Positions 55,495 through 64,000 of a stretch of DNA of 64,000 nt are shown one piece after another. A program made the position numbers and the translations under genes. This stretch comes from FEN-1219 sp963810755. Lineage in GTDB: Bacteria > Pseudomonadota > Gammaproteobacteria > Steroidobacterales > Rariloculaceae. The notes beneath the pieces are model-generated. The model saw only the letters and a list, made by a program, of their open reading frames with translations, had not been told where the DNA came from and did no database searches. The DNA lies in the NCBI GenBank assembly GCA_963810755.1, contig CAWEOP010000009.1, positions 620,001 through 684,000 on the forward strand, given 5' to 3'. The stretch's first letter is position 1. Each line of letters starts with the position of its first letter.

Positions 55495-57804
55495 ATGAAC
55501 AGAGCGCGCCGCGCCACCGCCGCTGTCTTTGCCGCATTTGCCGGCGTTCTCCTCGGTGTCGTCACTGCCCACGCACAAGAGAATCTGTTTCCGCGCCCCG
55601 CGGAGCTCGAGCCGCAGGTGCAGTTCTGGACTCGCGTCTACACCGAGGTCGACACGCACTCGGGCTTCATCCACGACGACCTACTCATGGACGTCGTTTA
55701 CCAGACGATCAAGGTTGAGGACGACTTGAGCCCGCGCGAGCGCCGCCGGCGCGTCGAGCGCAGCATCCAAACCTATCGAGACATCGTCGCGAAACTCGGC
55801 ACGGGCGCGCGCCAGAATCTCAACGCCGAGGAGCAGCGCGTGCTCGCGATGTTCCCCGAGGGCGTGAGCAATTCGGAGCTCAAGGCCGCCGTTGGGCGTG
55901 TGCGCTTCCAGCTCGGTCAAGCGGATCGTTTCCGCGCCGGGCTGATCCGCTCCGGCACTTACAAGCCCTACATCTACGAGGCGCTCGACAAGCAGGGCCT
56001 GCCGCGCGAGCTCGCGGCGCTGCCGCACGTCGAGTCGTCGTTCGATCCGACCGCATACTCGAAAGTCGGCGCCGCCGGCATGTGGCAGTTCATGCGTTCG
56101 ACCGGCGTCCGCTACATGCGGATCGATCACATCGTCGATGAGCGCCGCGATCCGTTCCTCGCGACGGACGGCGCGGTTCTGCTGCTCGCCGAGAACTACA
56201 GCAACGTCGAGACGTGGCCGCTCGCGCTGACGGCCTACAATCATGGCGTCGCGGGCATGCGCCGCGCGGTGCTGCAGCAGAAGACCACGGACATCGCGAC
56301 GATCGTGCGCAAGTATCAGAGCCGTTCGTTCCAGTTTGCTTCGCGCAACTTCTACACGGCGTTTCTGGCAGCGCTCGAGGTCGACACGCACCCCGATAAG
56401 TACTTCCCCGGCATCAAGATCAACGACCCGTCGGACACGGGCGTAGTTGTCGTCCCTGACTTCGTGACACCGGACACGCTAGCGGACGCGCTGAACCTGC
56501 GCGAGGGCACGCTGCGCGAGCTCAACCCGGCGCTCGCGGACAGCGTTTGGGGCGGCGACAAGCTCGTGCCGAAGGGCTTCAGGCTCCGCGTGCCCCACGA
56601 CACGTTCGCGGTCGCGGAAGACCTGCTCGCGGCGATCGACGCGAAGGAGCGGTTCGCGCAGCAGCGGCAGGATCAGCAGCACCGCGTGCGGCGCGGCGAC
56701 ACGCTGTCCCAGATCGCGACCGAATACCACGTGAGCCTCGCGGCATTGATGCGCGTGAACGGGCTCGGTGCGAAAGACATGATCCGCGTCGGCCAGCTGA
56801 TCAACCTGCCGGTGGACGCCCAAGGCAGCACGGCCGCGCCGACGCTGCTCGCGAGCGACGAGCCCGAAGCGCAACCGCCCGTGTCGTCCGTCGTGCCGGC
56901 CGGCGCGCCGGGCACCTATACGGTCCGGAGCGGCGACAGCATCGCCCGGATCGCGAAGCGGCTCGGAGTCGCACCTGGCGATCTGCTCGCCGCGAACTCG
57001 ATCAAGAACGGCAATCTCATCGTCGTCGGGCAAACGCTGCGCGTGCCGGGTAACGAAGAGATCGAGCCCGCGGCCGTGCTCGCGGCGAACGACACGCCGG
57101 CCGCGGTGGCGATCACGTCGGCTGCGGCCGTCCTCGCGCCGACTCCGGCCGGAGCCGCGGCGAACGTGATCGGCTCCGACGAGCTCGAAGCAGCCCTCGC
57201 ACCGGCCGTCTCCGCCGAGGACGAGCCCGCCGACGCGTCGAGCGAACTCGCGGATGAGGCCGACGTGAGCGCGGTCAATGCCCTTGCGAGCACGCAAGTG
57301 GAGCTCGCGGCGGACCCGAGCGACTACTCCGTGACGGCCGCGAATCAGATTCAAGTGCAAGCGCTCGAGACGCTTGGTCACTACGCGGACTGGCTCGAGC
57401 TGCCGACGCAGCGGCTGCGCGACCTGAACGGCATCAAGTATCGCGAGGCGGTCGAGATCGGCCAGATGCTCACGCTCGACTTCTCGCGGATCGACGCGCC
57501 GACGTTCGAGCAGCGCCGCGTCGCGTACCAGCAGCAGCGCCAGAACGAGTTTTTCATGGCATACCAGATCGCAGAGACCGAAAACCACGTGATCAAGCCG
57601 GGCGAATCGTTGTGGCTACTCGCCGAGCGCACGTATAAGGTTCCGGTTTGGCTGCTGCGCCAGTACAACCCCGACTTGAATCTCGACCGCGTGAACCCCG
57701 GTACCGTCGTGAAGTTCCCGCGGCTGCGCGCGATCAATGCGCCGCCCGACCCCGCAGCCCCGGCCGCGACCCCGGTGCAAACGGTCGCCGAAAGCGCGAA
57801 CTGA
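55495..57804 (+). CDS. mltD: Membrane-bound lytic transglycosylase MltD-like, with multiple LysM repeats
   Basis: 769 residues. Signal peptide to VTAHAQ. The transglycosylase domain has the catalytic glutamate in PHVESSFDPTAYSKVGAAGMWQFM and AENYSNVETWPLALTAYNHG. LysM modules follow near residues 395-440 and 475-520 (TYTVRSGDSIARIAKRLGVA), and near 700-745 (HVIKPGESLWLLAERTYKV), plus two divergent ones. An acidic linker joins them. It cleaves peptidoglycan glycan strands. The hemD-like gene follows after 20 bases. Confidence 0.9.
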   Translation: MNRARRATAAVFAAFAGVLLGVVTAHAQENLFPRPAELEPQVQFWTRVYTEVDTHSGFIHDDLLMDVVYQTIKVEDDLSPRERRRRVERSIQTYRDIVAKLGTGARQNLNAEEQRVLAMFPEGVSNSELKAAVGRVRFQLGQADRFRAGLIRSGTYKPYIYEALDKQGLPRELAALPHVESSFDPTAYSKVGAAGMWQFMRSTGVRYMRIDHIVDERRDPFLATDGAVLLLAENYSNVETWPLALTAYNHGVAGMRRAVLQQKTTDIATIVRKYQSRSFQFASRNFYTAFLAALEVDTHPDKYFPGIKINDPSDTGVVVVPDFVTPDTLADALNLREGTLRELNPALADSVWGGDKLVPKGFRLRVPHDTFAVAEDLLAAIDAKERFAQQRQDQQHRVRRGDTLSQIATEYHVSLAALMRVNGLGAKDMIRVGQLINLPVDAQGSTAAPTLLASDEPEAQPPVSSVVPAGAPGTYTVRSGDSIARIAKRLGVAPGDLLAANSIKNGNLIVVGQTLRVPGNEEIEPAAVLAANDTPAAVAITSAAAVLAPTPAGAAANVIGSDELEAALAPAVSAEDEPADASSELADEADVSAVNALASTQVELAADPSDYSVTAANQIQVQALETLGHYADWLELPTQRLRDLNGIKYREAVEIGQMLTLDFSRIDAPTFEQRRVAYQQQRQNEFFMAYQIAETENHVIKPGESLWLLAERTYKVPVWLLRQYNPDLNLDRVNPGTVVKFPRLRAINAPPDPAAPAATPVQTVAESAN

Positions 57805-57824
57805 CGCGCGCACCGGAGGCGCGG

Positions 57825-58667
57825 GTGACGCAACCATCGGTCGACGCGGACCGGGCGCTCGCGGGACGCGTGATCGCGCTGCCCGAAGCTCGTCAGCTCG
57901 ACGTGCTCGCGAACCTCGTCGAGAAACGCGGGGCGACCGTCGTTCGCTGCCCGCTCGTCGGCATCCACGATGCGGCCGACCAGACCCCAGTCATCGCGTG
58001 GATCAAGCGGCGCATCTCGATGCCGTCGGACGACCTCATCATCTTTTACACGGGCGAAGGCATCGAGCGGCTCGTGGCCGCCGCACGCCGCGCGGGCATC
58101 GAGGGCGACTTCCACGGCGCGCTGCGCAGAACGCGCAAGCTCACGCGCGGTCCCAAACCGAAGCGGGCGCTGCGCAAGCTCGATCTCGAGGCGGAGCTCG
58201 AGGCACTCGAGCCGACGACCGACGGCCTCATCGGCACGCTGAAGACGATCGAGATTCCCCAGCGGCGCATCGCGTTACAGCTCTACGCGGCCGATCAGGA
58301 CACCAGGCTCGTCGAATACCTTCGTGGACGCAGCATCGAGCCCGACTGTGTCGCACCGTACGTCTACGCCTCCGCGGCCGACGACAAGCGAGTCCTGGAC
58401 CTGGTCGAGCAGATGGCCCAGGGAAAGATCGACGCGATCGCCTTCACGAGCAAGGCGCAGATCCAACGTCTGCGCAATCTCGCGCGTGATCGCAAGCTCG
58501 AGGAAAAGCTGCGCAAGGGCCTCGCAGCGACGCGCGTGGCGGCGATCGGCCCGGTCGTCAGCGCCGAGCTCGCGGCCGCGGGAATCCGCGTCGACACGAT
58601 GCCCGACGACAACTACTCCATGAAGCCGCTCGTCACGGCCCTCTGCGAGCTGCTAGGCAGCCCATGA
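57825..58667 (+). CDS. hemD: Uroporphyrinogen-III synthase-family protein
   Basis: 280 residues from GTG 57825, with CCGGAGG upstream. HemD-like segments are ALAGRVIALPEARQLDVLANLVEKRG, FYTGEGIERLVAAARRAGI, and AIAFTSKAQIQRLRNLA followed by AAIGPVVSAELAAAGI. The family has low sequence conservation. No hemC is adjacent, so a HemD-like uroporphyrinogen synthase acting elsewhere in the haem pathway is the best guess. Confidence 0.72.
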   Translation: MTQPSVDADRALAGRVIALPEARQLDVLANLVEKRGATVVRCPLVGIHDAADQTPVIAWIKRRISMPSDDLIIFYTGEGIERLVAAARRAGIEGDFHGALRRTRKLTRGPKPKRALRKLDLEAELEALEPTTDGLIGTLKTIEIPQRRIALQLYAADQDTRLVEYLRGRSIEPDCVAPYVYASAADDKRVLDLVEQMAQGKIDAIAFTSKAQIQRLRNLARDRKLEEKLRKGLAATRVAAIGPVVSAELAAAGIRVDTMPDDNYSMKPLVTALCELLGSP

Positions 58668-58676
58668 CGGGCGCAT

Positions 58677-59174
58677 TCACCTGCGGCCGAGCCGCAGCTG
58701 AAGAGCGGTCTTGCGGCCGTCGCCCGTCGGCTGATACCAGACGCTGAAATCCGCCATCGCGGTCTGGAACGCCGCGACCGGATCCGGGCTCTGCTGCAAA
58801 TCGAACGCGTCGAATCCCGTGCGCAGCATGAAGAACAGCTGCTCCATCAGCACGTCGCCGACGGCTCGCAGCTCGCCTTTGAAACCGTAGCGTTCGCGCA
58901 GCAAGCGCGCGTAAGAGTAGGCGCGGCCGTCGCGAAACTTCGGAAACTCGAGCGCGATCAACGCGAACCGTTGCGCGTCGTCTGCGATCAGCTCGGGCGA
59001 CTGGTCGCTGTGCAGCCGGAGGCCGAGCGGCGCGCCGCGCGCGATCAGCGCGTCACGCTGCGCTTGCCACTGATCGAAGCTCACGATCACGGCGCCCGAC
59101 GCCGGAATCGCGTCCGCCCCGCTCGCGTCGAAGAACGTGTCCTCGACGACCTTGCCTGCCTTGACCAGAGCCAT
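58677..59174 (-). CDS. DUF934-family protein, sulfite reductase operon
   Basis: 165 residues. The family core is RLHSDQSPELIADDAQRFALIALEFPKFRDGRAYSYARLLRERYGFKGELRAVGDVL, and DAFDLQQSPDP lies near the end. DUF934 proteins regularly follow cysI in proteobacteria. Its ATG overlaps the cysI stop (TGATG), a translational coupling. Confidence 0.88.
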   Translation of the reverse strand: MALVKAGKVVEDTFFDASGADAIPASGAVIVSFDQWQAQRDALIARGAPLGLRLHSDQSPELIADDAQRFALIALEFPKFRDGRAYSYARLLRERYGFKGELRAVGDVLMEQLFFMLRTGFDAFDLQQSPDPVAAFQTAMADFSVWYQPTGDGRKTALQLRLGRR

Positions 59175-60841
59175 CAGTGCGTCCGGGCCTCGGCGCCGTA
59201 CACGGCGCCCTTGAAGGGCTCGATGCCGACGCGCCGGTACGTGTCGATGAACCGTTCATCGTGGGCGCGCATCTCGAGGTACGTGTCGACGATCTTGCGG
59301 ACCGCGCCCGGCACCTCGGCCTGCGGCAGGCCCGGGCCGAGACGGTCGCCGAGCGACGCGTGTTGATCCGACGAGCCGCCGAGCGTGAGCTGGAAGAACT
59401 CCTCGCCGCGCTTGTCCACGCCGAGGATGCCTATGTGACCCACGTGGTGGTGCCCGCACGCGTTCATGCAGCCCGAAATGTTGATCGTGAAGTTGCCGAT
59501 CCTCTGCAGCTCGTCGAGGTCCGTGAACGCGTGGCTGATGTCCTGCGCGATCGGGATCGAGCGCGTGTTCGCGAGCGCGCAATAATCGAGGCCCGGGCAG
59601 CAAATGATGTCGGACAAGAGACCGAGATTCGGCGTCGCGAGCTCGAGCGCGAACAGCTCGCGCCAAAGCTGCTGCAGGTCGCTCTGCTTCACGTCGACGA
59701 GCACGAGATTCTGGCGGTGGCTCACGCGGATCTCGCCGAAGCTGTAGCGATCGGCGAGATCGGCGACCGCGTCCATCTTGTCGGCCGTGATGTCGCCCGG
59801 CACTCGGCCAGGCGCCTTCAGTGAAACGTTGACGATCGCGTAACCCGGCACCTTGTGCTCGATGACGTTGCCGCGCATCCATCGATCGAACGCGCGGTCC
59901 GCCTTGCGCTCCGCAGCGAGCTTCGCGGTGAGGTCCACGAGCTTCTCGTACGCGGGCGGCGCGAAATACTTGTCGATGCGCTCGATCTCCTCGTCCGGAA
60001 CCTTGAGCGCGCCGTTCTTCGTGAGCTCCCACTCTTTGTCGACGAGCTCGCGATACTTGTCGATGCCCATCTGGTTCACGATGATCTTGATGCGCGCCTT
60101 GTGGATGTTGTCGCGCCGCCCGAGCATGTTGTACACGCGCAAGATCGCCTCGACGTACGAGAGCAGGTGCTCCGGCGCGAGCCATTTGCGAATCGTCTGG
60201 CCGATGTAGGGCGTGCGCCCGAGGCCGCCGCCGACGAGCACCTCGAACCCGATCTCGCCGTGCTCATTCTTGTGCATCCGGAGGCCGATATCGTGCACGG
60301 CGACGGCCGCGCGGTCGTTGGGCGAACCCGTAACGGCGATCTTGAACTTGCGCGGCAAGTACGAAAACTCGGGGTGCAAGAACGAGTACTGGCGCAACAG
60401 CTCGCAGTAGATACGCGGATCGGCGAGCTCGTCCTTGGCGCAGCCCGCGTATTGGTCCGACGTGATGTTGCGAACACAGTTACCCGACGACTGGATCGAC
60501 GTGATCTCGGCGTCGGCGAGAGCTTTGATGATGTCCGGGGCCTCTTCGAGCTTGATCCAGTTGTATTGAATGTTCTGGCGCGTCGTGAAATGACCGAAGT
60601 TGCGGTCGTACTTGCGCGCGATGTGGGCGAAGCAGCGCATTTGCTTCGATGACAGCGTGCCGTAGGGCACGTTGACGCGCAGCATGTACGCGTGAAGCTG
60701 CAGATACAGACCATTCATCAGCCGTAGCGGCCGAAACTGGTCCTCGGTGAGCTCGCCCGCGAGCCGCCGCTTCACCTGACGGCGAAACTGAGCGGCGCGC
60801 TCGGCGACGAACTGCTCGTCGAACTCATCGTAGCGATACAT
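59174..60841 (-). CDS. cysI: Ferredoxin-type nitrite/sulfite reductase (sirohaem, 4Fe-4S)
   Basis: 555 residues. Two ferrite reductase repeats (LSSKQMRCFAHIARKYDRNFGHFTTRQNIQYNW and GDITADKMDAVADLADRYSFGEIRVSHRQNL). The Fe-S/sirohaem ligands are CCPGLDYC and SGCMNACGHHHVGH. No nitrite/sulfite substrate call is possible from the sequence alone, but DUF2849 and DUF934 neighbours mark the assimilatory sulfite operon. The operon lacks cysH within the window. Confidence 0.92.
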   Translation of the reverse strand: MYRYDEFDEQFVAERAAQFRRQVKRRLAGELTEDQFRPLRLMNGLYLQLHAYMLRVNVPYGTLSSKQMRCFAHIARKYDRNFGHFTTRQNIQYNWIKLEEAPDIIKALADAEITSIQSSGNCVRNITSDQYAGCAKDELADPRIYCELLRQYSFLHPEFSYLPRKFKIAVTGSPNDRAAVAVHDIGLRMHKNEHGEIGFEVLVGGGLGRTPYIGQTIRKWLAPEHLLSYVEAILRVYNMLGRRDNIHKARIKIIVNQMGIDKYRELVDKEWELTKNGALKVPDEEIERIDKYFAPPAYEKLVDLTAKLAAERKADRAFDRWMRGNVIEHKVPGYAIVNVSLKAPGRVPGDITADKMDAVADLADRYSFGEIRVSHRQNLVLVDVKQSDLQQLWRELFALELATPNLGLLSDIICCPGLDYCALANTRSIPIAQDISHAFTDLDELQRIGNFTINISGCMNACGHHHVGHIGILGVDKRGEEFFQLTLGGSSDQHASLGDRLGPGLPQAEVPGAVRKIVDTYLEMRAHDERFIDTYRRVGIEPFKGAVYGAEARTH

Positions 60842-60851
60842 CGACTTCCAC

Positions 60852-61208
60852 CTATCCCTTCGTATTCTTCCGCGCCCGGGCACCCCGGTCGCCCGAGGCG
60901 CTGCCGCGGTCGAGCATGGGCTGGTCGACGTCCGTGAGATCGGTGCGGACCGTGGGCCCGAAAGCCCGGATGGCCTCGCGTATCTCGGTCGGCTTCGGCT
61001 GGCCGTTCTCGACCTTCACCGCGATCAGCGTCGGATCGATGACGAGGCACCGGGCCTCGTGCTGCTTCGCGACGCCCAGCAAGCGCTGCGCCTCGGCCTC
61101 ATCGTCGATTACGGCACCGGCCGCGATCGCGGTGCTCCACTCGTCCCCAGGTGCCAAAAACACGACGACGCCGTCGACCAGGCGGTTCGCGATAATCATC
61201 TGCGGCAT
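60852..61208 (-). CDS. DUF2849-family protein, sulfite reductase operon
   Basis: 118 residues: MIIANRLVDGVVVFLAPGDEW is the DUF2849 hallmark, and WSTAIAAGAVIDDEAEAQRLL follows. It heads the DUF2849-cysI-DUF934 unit; cysI starts 10 bases later. Its role is unknown, and it is always seen with sulfite or nitrite reductase. Confidence 0.88.
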   Translation of the reverse strand: MPQMIIANRLVDGVVVFLAPGDEWSTAIAAGAVIDDEAEAQRLLGVAKQHEARCLVIDPTLIAVKVENGQPKPTEIREAIRAFGPTVRTDLTDVDQPMLDRGSASGDRGARARKNTKG

Positions 61209-61347
61209 CGAGGGTCCGGGCGAGCTTCCAAAGAGGCGGTATTCTACACGGCCGCCTCGGGCGAGCGGTTAGACCGATGCCGACGTTGGATATTCCGACG
61301 AGGGTCGATGCGGAGGCGTTGGGAGGATTCGCCCCGGGGCTCCGGGC

Positions 61348-63714
61348 CTAGACCGGCTGTCCGCGCGAGTCGCGCGGGGCAAACGGCACGACACCGCTAG
61401 CTTTGCCCGCATGCCACTGCGCGAGCCACGTCAGAAAGTCCTGGGGCGCGAGCGGCTTGCCGATGTGATAACCCTGCGCGTACTCGCAGCCGAACTCCGC
61501 GAGCCGCTCGAGCGCCTCGGCGTTCTCGACGCCTTCGGCCACGACGCTCAAGCCGAGCTGATGCGCGAGGTCGATCGTCGCACGCACGATCGCTTGGTCC
61601 TTCCGGTCCTGCATTCCGAAGACGAACGACTTGTCGATCTTCAGCTCGTCGACGGGCAAGCGCTTCAGCTGCGCCAGCGCGGACTGGCCGGTACCGAAGT
61701 CGTCGATCGAGATTCGGAAGCCGAGCTCGTGGATGCACGTGACGACGGCCAGCGATTTGTGGACGTTGTGCATCATGGCGCTCTCGGTGACTTCCAGCGT
61801 GACTTGCGGGGGCGCCAGCCCGTGCTGCTTCACGAGGTCCAGCAAGTAGTACGGCAGGTACTCGTCGACGAGGTCGTCCACGGAGATGTTCACGGCAATC
61901 GAGACGCGCACGCCCTGGTCGCGCCACGCGGCCGCGCGCTTCACCGACTCGCGCAGGACCCAACGCGTCAGGTGGGCGATACCGCCGGTCTGCTCGATGG
62001 CCGGCACGAACGCATCGGGCATCAGGAGCCCGAGCTCCGGGTGTTGCCAGCGCACGAGCGCCTCGGCCCCGTGGAGCTCGCGCGTGCGGCAGTCGACCTT
62101 CGGCTGGAACGCGAGCCGCAGCTCGTTGCGCTCGAGCGCGAGAGGGAAATCCCCGACGATCCGGATCAGGCGCAGCGACTTTTCTTCCTGACCCAAGCGA
62201 TAGACGGCGCTCGTCTCGTGGCGCGCGAGTGCGTCCGCGCGCGCGCTCGAGGCGCGCCGGCACAGCTCCGCGGGGTCGCGGCTGTGCTCTGGATAGCACG
62301 AGATTCCCGCCGTCGCTTGCAAGGAAATATTGGCGCCGTCGACACGCACTCCATTGCGCAACCGATCCGCTTGGTAGTCGATCCACTGCGTCGCCTGCTG
62401 CGCATCGAAGCCCGGCAACCCGACTACGAACTCCTGGCCGCCGAGGTGACCGAGCACCTGGCCCTCGCCCAAACGCTCGCGCAGCATTCCCGCGGCGAGC
62501 TTCACGGCCTCGTCGCCAGCGCGATGCCCGAGCGACGACACGATGCCGTCGAAACGGTCGAGCGCGAAGCTCACCACGCTCATCGTGGTCGTCCCTTCGA
62601 TCGCGCCGCGCAGTTGGCCGATCAACAGCTCCCGGTTCGGCAGTCCCGACAGGCTGTCGTGGTGGGCTTGGTGATAGATGTGCCGCTCGCGATCGGCGAT
62701 GGCCTGCTGCATCGCGTTGAAGCTGCCCGCGAGCTCGCCGAGCTCGTCGGAGGAGCGTACCGAGATTTCCTCGTTGTACACGCCCTCGCGCATGCGACGG
62801 GCAGCCGCCACGAGGGTCTGCACGGGCCGTGTCACCGTCTTCGCGAGCCAGAACGAGCCGCCGATCGCGAGCACGAGCGACAGGCTCGTGATCACGAGCA
62901 GGATGTCGCGGATTTTTCGGTACGACTGCGTCGCCTCTGCCATCGAAAGCTGCAACACGACATGCACGTCGCTCGCATTGCTCAAGAACGGGCGCAGCAG
63001 CGATAGAAAGCCAGTCTGCGCCGTGCCGGTGCGCTGTGCTTCGTAGCGGCCGGCGTCGAGACCCGCGAGCGATGCGCCGTATTCGTCGCGCGGCAGCGTC
63101 GACGCGAGCATCTGCGGAACGCCGCCATTGAAACGCACGAACGACACCGCGAGGCCCGTGAGACCTTGGAGGCGCGTCGCGAGCGCGTCGTCGATCGGAA
63201 AACCGAGCATCACCCAAGCGCGCGTCACGGGTACCCGCAGCGGGACGGTCACGGTCTGATACGGCACACCGCACAGATCCACGACGCGGTGGCTCACGGT
63301 CTCGAGCGAAGCACCCTGAGGCAGCGGTGTGAACGAGCCGCACGCGGCGGTCGCTGCATCCGTGGAGCTCACGACGACGCCGCCGTCGAGATCGAGCAAG
63401 ACGGCGACCGTCGCGTGCACGCGGGCCGCGTGATTGATCAGCGCGGAACGAATCGTCGGGTGGTCGCCGCCCGCGTAGGCCTGCTTGAAGCCGTAGTCCG
63501 ATACGAGGACGTTGACCGTCGTGAGCAGCTGCTCGGCGCGACTGCTCATTTGCTCGTCGAACAACAGGCCTGCGAGGCGCACGGTACGTTCGGCGCGCTC
63601 GTCGACGTCGCGCCTGATCGCGTCGAGGACGGGGAACACCGTAAGAATCTGACTCGCCAGCACGATCGCGATGGCGAGGAGCAGGACCTTGTGCCTGAAG
63701 CTGAACTGCCGCAT
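61348..63714 (-). CDS. Membrane GGDEF/EAL protein with degenerate GGDEF
   Basis: 788 residues. Two helices (VLLLAIAIVLASQIL and ILLVITSLSLVLAIGGSFWL) flank a periplasmic sensor of about 250 residues; HAMP follows, then GGDEF-like (HHDSLSGLPNRELL, with LGGQEF replacing GGDEF) and EAL (GAEALVRW, EVTESAMM, DDFGTGQSALAQLKRL). The EAL domain keeps its metal ligands (E in EAL, N in AVNIS, DD in DDFG, K in KIDKSF). The protein is probably a phosphodiesterase of cyclic di-GMP controlled by the GGDEF-like domain. Confidence 0.88.
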   Translation of the reverse strand: MRQFSFRHKVLLLAIAIVLASQILTVFPVLDAIRRDVDERAERTVRLAGLLFDEQMSSRAEQLLTTVNVLVSDYGFKQAYAGGDHPTIRSALINHAARVHATVAVLLDLDGGVVVSSTDAATAACGSFTPLPQGASLETVSHRVVDLCGVPYQTVTVPLRVPVTRAWVMLGFPIDDALATRLQGLTGLAVSFVRFNGGVPQMLASTLPRDEYGASLAGLDAGRYEAQRTGTAQTGFLSLLRPFLSNASDVHVVLQLSMAEATQSYRKIRDILLVITSLSLVLAIGGSFWLAKTVTRPVQTLVAAARRMREGVYNEEISVRSSDELGELAGSFNAMQQAIADRERHIYHQAHHDSLSGLPNRELLIGQLRGAIEGTTTMSVVSFALDRFDGIVSSLGHRAGDEAVKLAAGMLRERLGEGQVLGHLGGQEFVVGLPGFDAQQATQWIDYQADRLRNGVRVDGANISLQATAGISCYPEHSRDPAELCRRASSARADALARHETSAVYRLGQEEKSLRLIRIVGDFPLALERNELRLAFQPKVDCRTRELHGAEALVRWQHPELGLLMPDAFVPAIEQTGGIAHLTRWVLRESVKRAAAWRDQGVRVSIAVNISVDDLVDEYLPYYLLDLVKQHGLAPPQVTLEVTESAMMHNVHKSLAVVTCIHELGFRISIDDFGTGQSALAQLKRLPVDELKIDKSFVFGMQDRKDQAIVRATIDLAHQLGLSVVAEGVENAEALERLAEFGCEYAQGYHIGKPLAPQDFLTWLAQWHAGKASGVVPFAPRDSRGQPV

Positions 63715-63877
63715 CGGACGCCGTACTCCACCCGCCCGGACGGGCGATCGGCGAAAAGCGCTAACCCGTTCGCGATGTTACGGGTCGGGGCGCAGCGGGA
63801 GTGTGCGACGGATCACGGTTGAGAGCCGTGCAAGCCTTCTAACATGTTGCTTCGCTTACCTAATTCGCGAGCTCCGG

Positions 63878-64000
63878 ATGACGAGCGCAGACTGCGAGTC
63901 TCTCACCAGGCTGCACGCCGTGTGGTTCCTGGCGGTCTGCGTGGCGGCTCCGGCCTGCGCGGGCACCCTGCACGTCAAAGTCGTCGACAACCACGGCCAG
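63878..64000 (+). CDS. Exported protein, methylamine utilisation-like family (cut by the right edge)
   Basis: The first 41 residues are present from the ATG at 63878: a signal peptide around LHAVWFLAVCVAAPACA, then GTLHVKVVDNHGQ, which resembles the beginning of small periplasmic Ig-like proteins labelled methylamine utilisation protein. It is divergent from the GGDEF/EAL gene. The rest lies outside the window. No strong ribosome site is visible. Confidence 0.5.
   Translation, partial: MTSADCESLTRLHAVWFLAVCVAAPACAGTLHVKVVDNHGQ

Noticed and set aside
1..64000. CRISPR array, tRNA, rRNA, insertion sequence or prophage
   Set aside because: No regular repeats, no cloverleaf-like segments noticed, and no transposase, integrase or phage structural genes among the frames. 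YvlD-like is only named after holins.

Overview
The window is high-GC DNA that reads as a gammaproteobacterial chromosome segment. The closest feel is the Xanthomonadales/Steroidobacterales group, judging from the DUF2849-cysI-DUF934 set, the multi-permease MacB-like ABC operon with its sigma-54 two-component system, the TonB receptor/YfiR/kinase module, acvB-mprF and MltD. This assignment is an inference with no marker gene behind it. No rRNA, tRNA, CRISPR array, insertion sequence or phage is visible. At least eight otherwise intact genes carry single-base frame changes, and one ABC permease gene carries many. The data may therefore contain base-level indel errors, for example from a metagenomic or long-read assembly, and frameshifted genes are treated as probably functional unless stated.

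Layout. 0-13 kb: an exported M23 peptidase (cut by the left edge), a HAD phosphatase fused to a HerA-type ATPase, a Cys-rich small protein, a Tat-exported thiamine-diphosphate enzyme with a cytochrome c, a YdeI-family protein, an aminoacyl-phosphatidylglycerol pair (acvB-mprF) and a hybrid histidine kinase. 13-18.4 kb: a stress-like island of very small genes, a metallothionein, DUF1328, a zinc metallopeptidase, DUF748 and YihY. 18.4-23.3 kb: YfiR-like protein and CHASE8 hybrid kinase, divergent from a TonB-dependent receptor. 23.3-36.4 kb: LigD-type polymerase domain, exported Cu/Zn superoxide dismutase, VOC protein and dodecin with lysine-rich tails, an exported class II aldolase, a DMT exporter, a truncated sigma factor, a PQQ/cytochrome alcohol dehydrogenase, two Hsp20 chaperones and two divergent citrate synthases. 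36.4-50.6 kb: an ABC operon with one ATPase and four paralogous permeases, divergent from an NtrC-type regulator and its kinase. 50.6-64 kb: housekeeping and envelope genes, including panE-like, DUF985, GST, mltD, hemD, the sulfite reductase operon and a GGDEF/EAL protein.

The most notable signal is a series of -24/-12 (sigma-54) promoters matching TGGCAY-N5-TTGCW. Six match fully: 912-927, 13800-13815, 16539-16554, 17853-17868, 18146-18161 and 24472-24487. Two more are near matches (24285-24300 and 47739-47754). All sit in gaps, point at a start codon, and give plausible leaders except 47739-47754. They serve the M23 peptidase, four tiny genes (two of which are paralogues), DUF1328, DUF748 plus the metallopeptidase, the exported superoxide dismutase, possibly the LigD-type polymerase, and the ABC operon. 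I read this as a sigma-54 envelope/stress regulon that includes an undescribed small-protein family. The NtrC-type regulator at 47886-49262 is a likely activator of the ABC operon; the activator of the other promoters is not identified.
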